Positions 23,327-34,152 of a stretch of 64,000 bases of DNA are shown here, piece after piece. Every line of letters begins with the position of its first letter. Within the stretch, counting starts at the first letter, position 1. This stretch comes from Telmatactis stephensoni (Eukaryota; Cnidaria; Anthozoa; Actiniaria; Isophelliidae), in contig JALIZF010001815.1 of assembly GCA_029948255.1 (NCBI GenBank), positions 558,001-622,000 on the forward strand, written 5' to 3'. Both the position numbers and the translations under genes were made by a program. The notes beneath the pieces are model-generated. The model ran no database searches and was not told the DNA's origin. It saw nothing but the letters and a program-made list of their open reading frames with translations.

Positions 23327-26300
23327 ATGGCGAGCAAATTCAACATCAACATCCAAGGAAGCGCTGGAAAAGTGTTTGTAGGTGACGGGTCACGGATAAC
23401 TATCAACCAAACAGGTAAAATTGAATTCTAGTTTTTCCTTTGAAGTTTTAGCTAGCACTGTGTTGTTAGGAGTGCATGCTGTCTAGGCTTCCAACTTCGT
23501 CCATTCGTTGACTTCGATCGTCTTAAATTTGTGGTCTTCAGTCACGCTACTTATTTCTTGAACTTTTGTAACAGAGTAACGAATAAGAAAACGCAGGACA
23601 AGAATTTTAGATAGTTTTATTGATTGCGCGAAATTAAAATCAAGCGAAATCCCCGACTTTCAATATGTTTGTTTAGCTTTTCATTCCCATCAAATTTTGA
23701 CTTTGTTTTCGAATATTTTGTCATTTCTTCGCTGATTGATTTCGCCTCATTTCATTTCAAAATCACATTAAATTGAGCTTTGTTTTCGTTTATTCAAATT
23801 TGTAGACTTTGGTCTGGTTAAAGTAAAAGGAATTTTAGCCGGAAGTTGCACTTTCAATAAGGAATAATTTATTAAAATTGCAACTTTCACGAATATTATC
23901 ATAATCTAGTCAAGTAATAGGAAAAGGATTCGTAAATGTGTAATATATATTTTTGGCATAATTACTTGCTTGAAAAGTCCCCTTATCTATATTTAGCAAT
24001 GATCTGATATTTGTTTTTATAAACAAACTTGGGGGACTCCCTTAACTGTGCAACATGCAAGATATGGCCACCTAATTAATTTTTTACAAGTTCTTTGATG
24101 AGGCAATGCATTCCAATATTATGCACCTATCAATGGTTTGCCCCAGGGTGGGGGGGCGGGCACCCCCCGGAAATTTGATCATTAGAACCTACCCTTGGGT
24201 GGGGATTTTGACATTGGTTTGGTCCCCCTGGAGGGGAAATTTGACACAGCAATTTCAAATGGACGGGCGCCATTTTAAATGTCGAGTAAACCTGGAAACT
24301 AGTTATATGGAAAAAATGGAAAATACAATGTGAATTAATGTGGTTTGGACTGTTGTCAGGATGATCAAGTAAAATTTTCTTGTTGATATTGTAGTTTTTT
24401 GTCCCCAGGGACGGGAATTTGACCTCTAACAGTAGTCCAGGGGTAGGGAATTTGAACTCTAGGAAACGGAAAAAGTCAAACTCCCCAGGGGTCGCCCCCC
24501 CCCCCCCCCCCCCCATCCCCATCCTGGGGCAAACCATTGATAGGTGCATTAACACAAAGAGACTAAAATGGCTATTGCAGAAGTGGATTCCTAGAAAGTC
24601 TGACAAGAAAACTCTTTACTTCATTCAATGTCAGTGTGACAACATGTAAGATGTGTATTTGTTGCAAATTATAAACAAAATCTTTGCTGTCACAACTGAG
24701 TGAATTCACATACAAATGTATCAGTAAAACAAATTTTCATTCTCTGATTGCCTAGTGCAAAAAAAAAAAAAAAAATTGGGTGACCACAGTAGTGTGCATT
24801 GGACAGTAAAATATGGGTACTTAATTATCTCAACTTTACAAAATGACTGCCAAAATGTGTGCATGTATAAAAGGTCATAATTTCTGTGATTTTTACTGCT
24901 TCCTAATTGAAGGGGTGTTTTCATTTAGTGGAACCAACCGGCCAGAATGGCCAGTTCTTAAATGGTACGTCAATTCCTAGCTCTGGCTGGAATCAGTCCT
25001 AAGAAATCAAGGCCATTCTGGCCAGTTGGTTTCACTAAATGCAAAGCACCCTAGATTTTTGACATTGACTTTTATTTTCAAGTTGCTAAAAATGGTAAGT
25101 CTGTTGTTGAGCAAGAAAGCCACATTCACAAGGAAGGACAACAACCCCATGTTCCAAGTAAGTCTCAAATAAAATGCATGTCTAGGCTGAAATACCCTTT
25201 ATGCATACAATGCACGTGGATTTGATTCTTGCATGGCTTAACCTGTGTAGCTATCCCTGGGACCTGAACTAGGGGAGTGGAAAGGCGAGAGGGAAGAAAG
25301 GAAGGCTTGCAACAAACCCCCAAGTTTTTTGAAGTGCCCACTTATTAATATTATATAATTTACATTCTGTTGGTTTTTCAATTACTAATACTTCATAATC
25401 ATCTAATCACATTGCATCTTTTAAAGAAACATCAACTTCTTTTCATTAAGCTATGAAAAAAGGGTTGCCTATACCCCTTTGAAAAATGAAATCACACAAA
25501 AATATTGGTCTTTTCACGCGTCATGGATATTAATTCAAAAATTTCTTTTGTGTTCACAAGAAAAATCAAAAGTTGCTCTTATGTGGATGCAAAAAGATTT
25601 TAGATCTTAAATCACATTTCATGTCAAAATAAATCAGCCATTCACATTTCACGCCAAAGGTATAGGGCACCCTGTCAAAAATTGTTATCATTTAACATTT
25701 GCAACACCTTTTGACCAGTAAAAAATTTTTCTTCCATATAACAAACAATAATTTGAATTTAAAAAACTTCACTGCAGGTCATCCCTTCTTTCCTCTTCAC
25801 ACCATTTCCCCTTTTTCATCCTCATCCCCTCTTGTTCTCTATCATGAGATAATTTTATATAAATTAACTAATTCAGCTCGTAACATCACAAGGTCTTTTA
25901 TATGGGTTTTTACTGTAAATCTTGACATATCTTTTCAGCTAGTGTTGAAGAAACGGAACCCTACATAGACAGAGAATCAGATGACTTTATCAAAACCATC
26001 AATAATGGCTTTGTTCTGATTATAAACAACCAGAGTTTCCCATATCGTTCGACAGTAGAACGCTGTGGCTCTGAAGTGGACGTTAAGAACCTAAGATCCA
26101 TGTTTGAAGACTTTGGTCTCAATCCAGTGATAGTTAAAGAAAATCTTACAAGTACACAGATCTTGGAACTTCTTGTAGAGATCTCAGAGAAAGACTTCAG
26201 TAAGTTTGATTGCTTTGTTTGTGTAATTTTAAGCCATGGCTCCTCAGATGGCATTTATGGAGTAGACGAAAAAGCTATTCAAGTGGAGGCAATAACAAGC

Positions 26301-26696
26301 AAGTTTCGTAAAAGCCCTTGCCCAACACTTGAGAACAAGCCAAAGATCTTTCTTATCCAAGCCTGCCGAGGATCCCAGAAGGATATAGCACCAATAGAGA
26401 GTGACAGCGAGCCCATTCCAATGCAGTACAGAGGTCTGCCATCAGATGCTGACTTCTTGATTTCTTATGCATCAAGCCCTGGATACCAGTCCTACAGAAA
26501 CCCGGAGACAGGTTCATGGTTTATTAGAAGCATAGTAGATGTATTCAGAAAGCATGCTGACAAGGAACATATAATGGATATGATGCTAAGAGTGAACAAC
26601 CGTGTGTCAACATATTTCAGCACTCATGGATATAAGCAGATGCCATCTGAAGTATGCATGTTGACCAAGAAATTCTACTTCAAATCACCATGTTAG
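23327..26696 (+). CDS. Caspase (cysteine protease) with short RHIM/amyloid-like N-terminus
   Basis: Three exons: 23327-23414, 25083-25157, 25939-26696, in frame, 306 residues. The peptidase C14 domain (about 66-303) includes catalytic His154 in ILSHGSSDG and catalytic Cys197 in IQACRG. The p10 specificity loop SYRNPETGSWF parallels effector caspases. The p20/p10 linker is short, with Asp203 and Asp210 as candidate cleavage sites. There is no CARD or DED; the pro-region (1-65) instead starts NINIQGSAG-KVFVGDGSRITIN, a Gly/Asn beta-strand pattern resembling a RHIM or signalling-amyloid motif (inference). Cytosolic cell-death or inflammatory protease by family. The catalytic residues are intact. 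Confidence 0.93.
24122..24548. mobile_element. PIF/Harbinger-like MITE in caspase intron 1
   Basis: Terminal inverted repeats TGCACCTATCAATGGTTTGC and its complement are flanked by TTA on both sides (24119-24121 and 24549-24551). A 3-bp TTA duplication is the hallmark of PIF/Harbinger. The interior has a C-run of about 20 and internal GGGGAAATTTGA-type repeats. No transposase. Confidence 0.82.
24922..25042. mobile_element. Fold-back element in caspase intron 1
   Basis: Ends CATTTAGTGGAACCAACCGG and CTGGCCAGTTGGTTTCACTA are inverted, with the palindromic core GGCCAGAATGGCC. It ends 40 bp before caspase exon 2. Confidence 0.8.
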
Positions 26697-26732
26697 AAAC
26701 CACTGCTAAAACTGTTGAGATCAAGTATGCTA

Positions 26733-26738
26733 AATAAA
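26733..26738 (+). terminator. Putative poly(A) signal of the caspase gene
   Basis: AATAAA 37 bp after the stop codon; implies a very short 3' UTR if used. Confidence 0.5.
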
Positions 26739-26785
26739 TTATTTCATGTACAATTAAAGTGTAGTTAGGGTTTTTGTACATTAAA

Positions 26786-26961
26786 TGTACAAATGAGCTT
26801 TTCTCACCCCTTGTGTGACATCTTAATTTTTTTAGCCAACAAAAACAAAAATCTATATTATTTGAAAGAGCACACCAAAGTTACCAAAACTTGAAATTTT
26901 GTTCCTGTTTGATTAAAATATAAAATGTCACACAAGGGATGAGAAAAGCTCATTCTGTACA
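26786..26961. mobile_element. Fold-back element downstream of the caspase
   Basis: Arms of about 35 bp: TGTACAAATGAGCTTTTCTC near 26786 and its complement ending near 26961, with CCCCTTGTGTGACA inside the arms. Non-coding. Confidence 0.75.
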
Positions 26962-27578
26962 TTTGGTGATTTCTAAGCTTTTAGAAAAGCTCCTAAATGA
27001 GGTACATACTAAAAAAAGAGCTGTCCATATTTTCTCACCAAATGTCATCACTTGAGAAAGATTTCAGTTCCTATAGGCCTAATTACCCTTACGATGTCAC
27101 ACCTAAACTACCACAATCCTTTTCAAAATTTAATTTCAAATATTAAAACTCCTGTGACCACCAAGACAATAGTGAAACTTAGCATAACAACAGAAGCTAC
27201 AGAAAAATATTCTGCAAGTGTAGGTATTAAACATCGTAATGGTAGAGCTTATTGCTAGATCTTGATTCTGACAGGTTAAGCAGTCAATCTCATTAACATT
27301 GTAAATGTTATGTTTCATTAAATATTTGTTTCTCAAGACAGCCAAGGATGGCAAAAAAAATCTTAATGCATTTAGGATTTAGACTTTCATAAGTCATTCT
27401 GTTCACTCTGTTGGGCTTCCTGTGGTGGTTGCCATAAAAGAGCAAAAACTACAACTTAATCAGTCTAATTTAGAATGATGAATATTCTATGATTTTAATG
27501 TCCAGATAAAAGACCTTTAATGATTGGCTGTATATAAAATAAAAATTATATTAATTGTTCATCTTGGCTTCCTAATGT

Positions 27579-27722
27579 GTAGTTCCAGAAAATACCCATA
27601 CCCCCACCATGGAGGGAATTGGAAATTCTGGAGAGGAGAGGGGTCAGAGAAAGGACAAAATTACAGAGTTTGTATGGAAGAAAAATGGAAGTTCCAGAGT
27701 TCCATTTTCTGGAACTACACAG
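27579..27722. mobile_element. MITE, TGTGTAGTTCCAGAAAATA ends (intact copy)
   Basis: Terminal repeats TGTGTAGTTCCAGAAAATA and ATTTTCTGGAACTACACA; interior ACAAAATTACAGAGTTTGTA shared with the copy at 4406-4774. This copy lacks the nested insertion and so shows the empty site. Confidence 0.85.
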
Positions 27723-27781
27723 AGCATTTTTCCTAGTGTGAAACTGACTGCACTATGTCAGTATTAGTGCTGTGATGCTGC

Positions 27782-27938
27782 AGAGCAGTTTTTGTACGTG
27801 AGTGAGAAACCTCTTGCGCCATACCATGATTGTGTCTGTGCCAAGATGTCTATAAAAATGTTTGAAATAATATTTCTGTCATAATCATACCATCCAGTAA
27901 TGGTGCCATTTTGCCCATTCATACAAAATCTGCTGTAA
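27782..27938. mobile_element. MITE of the TAGAGCAGATTT family (diverged)
   Basis: CAGAGCAGTTTTTGTACGTG on the left, CATACAAAATCTGCTGTA on the right, interior GATGTCTATAAAAATGTTTG. A further fragment with TTTTTATAGACGTCATAC follows at about 27955-28013. Confidence 0.7.
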
Positions 27939-28514
27939 AACATTTGAAATCCCTGCTATAATGGTCTCAAGATTGTGCCATTTTTATAGACGTCATACAA
28001 AATGTACTCTATTTTACACTTCAGACTGTTTTCTGAGTGACGATTCACACCTGTGTAGAAACTTAGTAGTTATGCAATTAGGAGGAATTTATTTTTGTTT
28101 TTATTTTTTTAAAGTTTATGTTAAATGTAAAACATTTGATATAATTATAATGGTCTGTGAAATATAAAGAAAAACCTGCATTGTTGTCAATTATCATATT
28201 TGACCTGAATTTTCCAAGTTTGACTATTTTTGGCTTAGAATTTTAATCCAAGTTAAAGTTTATGTAAATGAACAAAAATCTTTATCCAATATAAAGATCT
28301 ACATTACAGTAGTGATTTCCATTGTGTTTTCCAATGAATTATTAATGAGTTTGATAATTCATTATATAGTTGTATATTTTATACATTGTGTTACGTAGGT
28401 TCCTGTATGTACAATAGACATAGAACTATCTTAGAAAGATACTCAGATTAAAGAGAAATGATAGAATTGTATTTAGTTAGTCATTAGCCTTAACGGAACT
28501 CGTGAAAAAATTGA

Positions 28515-28597
28515 GTCGGCATGACAAGAATCAAACCTGCAACCTTCCAGATATTGGTTGGATGCTCTATCACCGAGCTACAGGCAGCCCTGTGGTC
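28515..28597 (-). mobile_element. tRNA-like sequence (probably SINE head or tRNA pseudogene)
   Basis: On the minus strand TAGCTCGGTGATAGAGC is a near-ideal A box and GGTTTGATTCTTG a B box, about 30 bp apart, with TGCAGG... spacing like a tRNA. The acceptor ends do not pair well, so a functional tRNA is unlikely. Confidence 0.5.
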
Positions 28598-29373
28598 ACT
28601 TTACTGGATTCTTATGTGAATGTTCTGAGTTCCTTGTCAAACTAGTGACTAACTGAATACATTTTGATCATATATCTATCTTTATGATGTAAAAATAAAA
28701 AAAATTGCATGTAGGTTTCTTTACAATGTGCATATTATTAGAAATGTAGGAAATACTCCAAGTGAATTTCTCAAAGGTTCTTATTAAAACAGTTCATGAG
28801 TTTTTATCACAAGAATAATAATATTGAGACAATATAAGGCTGTGTTTACATGGGTGATCTCATCCCAGGCTGAGTTCCGTTGTGGGATTGGTTTTACATG
28901 ATTTCTGATGAGAAATTCACATGGAGACTGAATTCATTACGTTTACATGAGCCTTTCGACCCTGTCAGTACAATGAAGATCTTTTCATCCTGGGCCCAGT
29001 TATTTGAAAGCAGGTTAGTGCTCAGGGTTAATTGGTTTTCTTTGGATAAAACTTTGGTAAGAGCTCACCCACCTTCAAACAACCAGGCCCAGAGCTGAAG
29101 TTCATCCTGGGACAAAATCATCCGTATAGATGCACCATGAAATTTGGCTTTCAAAGAAAGCTGTACACAGTTCACAATCTTTGTATGTCAATTTAATACT
29201 CTTGGACAGTGATGGGGGGGGGGGCAATTGTCTGTGCCATGGAAAGCTATATCTTGGTGTAGGGTCAGCGAAATTAAATTAATATTTCTCTTTAAAATGT
29301 TTAAAAGTTAAACCAGAGTAATGTAAAGCAATTTCCAGTGAATAAAACACAGTGTTGTACTCTAAAGTATACT

Positions 29374-32300
29374 TTATGATTTCCATGTATATAGCCCATT
29401 CTTGCATTTTAATTCTTTTATGCAAGTTTTCTCTAAGTCTTGTTCTGATTGTAAAAAGTATTCTATCTGTGATTCAGTCAAGCCAGACTTCTCTAGTGTA
29501 GCTGATATAGAATCATTTTTACCTTGTTGTAAAATATTAAATGCCACAGTAGCTTGGTACGGTGTTAAGGTGGCAGCAAAGTCTCCATTGTGCATAGTCT
29601 GGACTAGCTTACAAATACTTTGAAGGCATCCTGGTAGTATTGCTCCACTTACCTCTAGACTGAACAACTGAAATAAACCAATTAAAGTCAATTTGCAGAA
29701 TTACTGGATAGGTACATACCGTATTTACTCGAATAAGCGCCTCCCCTGAATAAGTGCCTTGCACCTCGTTATAGTATACTAATACCAGTACTGTTGTAGT
29801 AGTATAACATTGATATTATCGATATTAAAAGGAAAGCACACTTTGACAGTTGTGTACGCGTTTCCTCCCGCTGAATAAGTGCCTCCCTTAAATAAGCGCC
29901 TCCCCCAAATAAGCGCCTTGTTTTAGACGTGAAAAATTTAATAAGCGCCGGGGCACTTATTCGAGTAAATACGGTAATAGTCTAGTTTCCAGTTACTAGA
30001 GACCGCTGAGCTTCCTGACAAAAGGCACATTTATACAGGGTTAGCCTCATTTTCAAGAAAGACCCAAGGGAGTAAACTCGATTTTTTCCTGTTGTTAACA
30101 AAACAAAACAAAACCAAAAAATTGGCGTTTACTCCCATGGGTCTTTCTTGAAAAGGAGGCTAACCCTGTATAAATGCGCCTTTTGTCAGGAAGCTCAGTG
30201 GTCTCTAGTAACTGGAAACTGGACTATTACAAAATATCCTCTCTCCATACTCAAGAGCCATTATAATTATGTCTGGCTTCTGTCTAAAACGAGGGGTGAC
30301 AAAATGCTTTCTCCAGTATAAGGCGAAAACATTTTAAGAAAATTGCTTGCTTGAACATTTTCTTGAAAGCAGACTCTATTTTCATCACATGGTACAAATC
30401 CTCCATACTGGAGCATAAAATTCCCACTGGTACATCTAAAACAAAGTCAAGTCAAGCTTTAATGGCTAAGGTTTGTTTGTTTAGGAGGCTGTGTACATTC
30501 TTCTGCCTTCCAGTATGGCAGGCTTAGTACCATGTGACTGTTAGATGCAAAAGGCCTATTAAGATGATGATAGATTAGTTTATTGTCAAGAGGGAATACA
30601 AATCTGAATAAGAATCCATAAAGCATTCTGTAGTTGTAGTAATAATGATGCCACCATGCAAACATCCTGTAGAGGCTTTGCACCATCACGTGATGGCAGC
30701 CATGACAGGAGGTAGGAACAACAGAGTCTGCACTAATCTGGTTTACATGAGAAAGAGTTCAGTTTCCCAAGGGAAAAGACTCTATTGTTGTGCCTCCTGT
30801 CATGGCTTCCATTATGTGATGGTGCAGAGCCTGTATTCCATTCAAAATGTGAATGAATGTCTTTGTAATAATGCATGAATTTTCATTGATGATGACTTAA
30901 TTTGGTTGAAAATGTTCAAGAAACAATTTTCTTAAAGTTTTAGCATTTTATTAAAACTAACAACTTTAGCTTTAACTCATTTCACTACATCATGTACATT
31001 TAGCAGAATCTTGAATGCTTTACCGATTCTCTTTCTTATTCAGATTTTTTTCTCCTCTTGAGAATAGTAGAACAGACATTATGATAATATTGTTTTGGGT
31101 GGCCAAATCAAGAGTGCTTGTGTATTCTTTTTGCATACATCGGTATCCCTTTATCAGTGAGTCAAACAAGGATGCTGACACATGCATAAAGGAATGCAGA
31201 CTAGTGGTGTAGAGACAAACATTTGAAAGCCAAGACTGACTATTTACATGTGGGTGACATCTATAGTAGAGCAGATTTCGTATGAGTGTGAAACGGACTG
31301 CGCCCTGACGTGTCTGTGTCAGTGCTGCGATGTCAATAAAAACATTCGAGATTCCTGCCGTAACTGTATTGTGACCGTGCGGTGCCATTTTCAGTCATAC
31401 GAAATCTACTCTATTTAGTCACTAGTTTTTGCTGCGAGCGAAGCGAGTAGCCTCCTATTCGGAACACAGTGTAATCTGTGGATGTCACTAGACGAACATG
31501 CGATACATAGGATCAGCGGTTGAAGTCCATACCATATCGAGAGTCGATTCAAGGATGTCATTAGACAAACACGCAATACATACGATCAGCGATTCACATC
31601 TTTTCCTAAATAAACTAGCTTTTTAAAATCAGTTAGTTTTATAATAATTGCCAACGCTAGCCGTTTGAGATTGTTTGAAAAATTGCTTTACTCAAAGTGC
31701 TAAATATTTTGAACTGTGTGTGTCCGACACTGATCCTTGTAGTTCAATATTGAAGGTCAACTAGCACGGTGCTCGTCACACAACGCACAGGAGATAGACA
31801 AGAAACATTTGATATATCAAGAGAAAGCGATGTACTTTCGTACGTTTTAGGGGAACAGTTCTGCTAACGTGGATACACCAGCTGTTTTCTGCTCGCAGCA
31901 CTTCACTTTCTATTAGAAATAGCTAGTATACATGTATATTCGAAATTCCTTACCTTTTGCATACCATTATGCTGTTGATGTTTGACAGTCCCATGGCTTA
32001 TCTTGTGTGATCTCAGTGTTGCTCCCTCAAATGCTACAGGAGAGATGAGTGTAGGGGGTATTCCACCACTCTTACTTGTTAAACTTTTCCAATTCAAGAT
32101 AAAATTAGACAAAGCCAGAGTATGTGAACCTTGTATAATAACAGTAGAATTAGGGTGTTGGTCTTGATTTCTTATAGAAGCATTGTTTGGTTTATCAATG
32201 GTTGGTAATTGGTCTTTTTCTAGGCCGACACTTTGTAGCCATTCATCGTCATTTTCATCTTCATCATCATTGTCAGATTCAGCATCAGAAGTATTGGAAT

Positions 32301-33523
32301 CATCTGTTTTACCATGTGGGAGAGTGAACTCAATACCTTAAAATAAAGAGAAAATATGGTCTTCAACATTTGATCTAGGTGTTAAAAAAACTTTAAAAAA
32401 ATAAAAGCTGTGGTGTGAGGAGATGTGAGAAGAATGTGGAGAGAGCAAAAAGGAACAGCTTGGAACATTTGATCAAGAACATCAATTAACTCATCTCTCA
32501 TAGATGTGCAAACAGGACCTAATAGTAAAAGGGATGTTACATGATACAACCTTTTTTGTGGCTTCCAACTGCATTAATATAAGAATCAAGTTACGTTGCA
32601 CAAGCCATTGCAAAGGGTGTTGCATAGTACACCCCACAAAGATTTATGCACTTTTCACATAAACATCTTGACATCTTACCTTCCTTTTCCAATGCCTCGC
32701 GGAAGCCTTTAGTAGTAGGAGTAATAATAGCAGTAACATCTGTATAAATACCACTGGCTGTGAATAACATACTACAGTGGTTTGAACAAAGGTAAAAATA
32801 AGGACAATGGCCACAGCGCAGTAAATTAAATACTGAGTGAAAACTTGTCACCCATTCCTTCTGTAGGCTATTGACAAACTCTTCATCCATTTTTAGGTTT
32901 TTAACGCTGTTATTTCGTGGGAAAAGTTGTATCCAGGGTAAAGATGGATGCATCCACACTTTGCTTTCTTTATGCAGAAGAGTTGATAACGAAGAAATGT
33001 CATTTTTACAGCGAACAAAACTGGTAATACTCTCGGCAAAATCAGCACTCTTTAGTGATGCAGTCCAGTTAAAAGACATCAAGGAAGTAAATCTTACTTT
33101 CGTCTTCAAACTCCAGTCTAAAGGGAACAGTTCTTTTCCCTTTTCTTTTGGCGTGTCATCAGAATTTTCTATGTTTTCGTCAATCAGTGAAACGTTTGGC
33201 TTATCAGTAAGCTTAATATTAAATTCTTCTGTACGATTGTAAATATCTTTTACAGTTTTGCTATTTAAAGCTTTAAAAAGTCTGTTTTCAGTATCGTCGC
33301 TTTGTGCCGGTAAGACGGCCTTTTTGGTGAATGCAGAACATCCAAAGGGATTGCTTCTCTTTCTACTGACGCCGCCATCTTGCTGCCCATTCAACTGCTT
33401 TAGAACATTCAAAGAACTCTTGGTTTTACAACTGTTTTCTGACGTTTTTCTCTTCTTAACTTTGAGCTTAATTTTACTTGAAGGTCTCTCCCAAATTTTT
33501 TGTTGAAGAGAATTCTCACTCAT
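29374..33523 (-). CDS. DONSON: DONSON (downstream neighbour of SON) homologue, complete
   Basis: Minus strand, three exons: 33523-32680, 32336-31954, 29667-29374, in frame, 506 residues (human about 566). After a basic, Ser/Lys-rich N-terminus come the family blocks: SLKTKVRFTS, WMHPSLPWIQLFPRN, CPYFYLCSNHCSMLF, ITPTTKGFREAL, EGIEFTLPHG, an acidic insert (DNDDEDENDDE), then NFILNWKSL, PPTLISPVAF and the C-terminal SLEVSGAILPG...YTWKS. In vertebrates and invertebrates DONSON is a nuclear replisome protein that helps CMG helicase assembly and fork stability. The last intron (2.3 kb) is full of fold-back elements. An E2F-type site lies 53 bp upstream of the ATG. Confidence 0.94.
29719..29974. 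mobile_element. MITE-like element with CCGTATTTACTCGAATAAGC ends
   Basis: Perfect ends CCGTATTTACTCGAATAAGC and its complement. The interior contains repeated AATAAGCGCCTCCC motifs. A TA lies on each border. In DONSON intron 2. Confidence 0.85.
29975..30229. mobile_element. Large hairpin element, arms about 105 bp
   Basis: TAATAGTCTAGTTTCCAGTT at the left and its complement at the right (AACTGGAAACTGGACTATTA). The arms pair for about 105 bp with few mismatches around a spacer of about 45 bp rich in AAAAC. It abuts the preceding MITE directly. Non-coding fold-back. Confidence 0.88.
30673..30832. mobile_element. Fold-back element, arms about 55 bp
   Basis: Left arm AGGCTTTGCACCATCACGTG...GCCATGACAGGAGG; right arm CCTCCTGTCATGGC...GATGGTGCAGAGCCT. 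In DONSON intron 2. Confidence 0.82.
31267..31413. mobile_element. MITE of the TAGAGCAGATTT family (well preserved)
   Basis: TAGAGCAGATTTCGTATGAG at the left, CATACGAAATCTACTCTA at the right, 147 bp. Interior CAATAAAAACATTCGAGATTCC and CTGCCGTAACTG. Confidence 0.88.
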
Positions 33524-33575
33524 ATTTTTACCGTGTAAAGAAGTTCAAAACTTTGAGCTGAACGTAACTGAAAAA

Positions 33576-33586
33576 TGGCGCCAAAA
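33576..33586 (-). promoter_or_regulatory. E2F-type site upstream of DONSON
   Basis: On the minus strand TTTTGGCGCCA matches the E2F consensus TTTSGCGC. It is 53 bp upstream of the DONSON start. E2F control is usual for S-phase genes, so this fits a replication factor. Binding itself is inferred. Confidence 0.55.
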
Positions 33587-33871
33587 TGTTGTTGTAGCCC
33601 AGGACCTCTCTACCATTATACAACAGGAATACCAGCTTGTACACCCTGTATTTCCTGCGTCACGCACAATGATTACAAGATTGAAACGATACCAGCATCA
33701 CTTGGCTTATACTTTCATAGTGTGAATTACAGTAAAAATTTGATTGTTTTTTTTTTACAATATTCGTTCTATAGTGCTCTCACCAAGATCGGAAGGTAAT
33801 AGAAGAAAAACTTTCATTCTCGTCCCCAGATCCCACTCAGTTTGGGAACGAGAATGTTCGGCTCTTCTCAG

Positions 33872-34152
33872 TTCTCTTCTCTTCTCTTCTCTTCTCTTCT
33901 CTTCTCTTCTCTTCTCTTCTCTTCTCTTCTCTTCTCTTCTCTTCTCTTCTCTTCTCTTCTCTTCTCTTCTCTTCTCTTCTCTTCTCTTCTCTTCTCTTCT
34001 CTTCTCTTCTCTTCTCTTCTCTTCTCTTCTCTTCTCTTCTCTTCTCTTCTCTTCTCTTCTCTTCTCTTCTCTTCTCTTCTCTTCTCTTCTCTTCTCTTCT
34101 CTTCTCTTCTCTTCTCTTCTCTTCTCTTCTCTTCTCTTCTCTTCTCTTCTCT
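33872..34152. repeat. (CTTCT)n pentanucleotide microsatellite
   Basis: About 56 near-perfect copies of CTTCT (281 bp), a pure pyrimidine strand upstream of DONSON. Open frames of Leu/Phe/Ser or Arg/Glu repeats across it are by-products. Capable of triplex (H-DNA) formation. Confidence 0.97.

Larger units (their letters stand above)
26962..29373. other. Intergenic region between convergent caspase and DONSON genes
   Basis: AT-rich, with several repeats listed separately and no recognised exon. A G-run lies at about 29215-29224. DONSON's 3' UTR should lie at the right end on the minus strand; I found no canonical AATAAA close to its stop. Confidence 0.5.
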
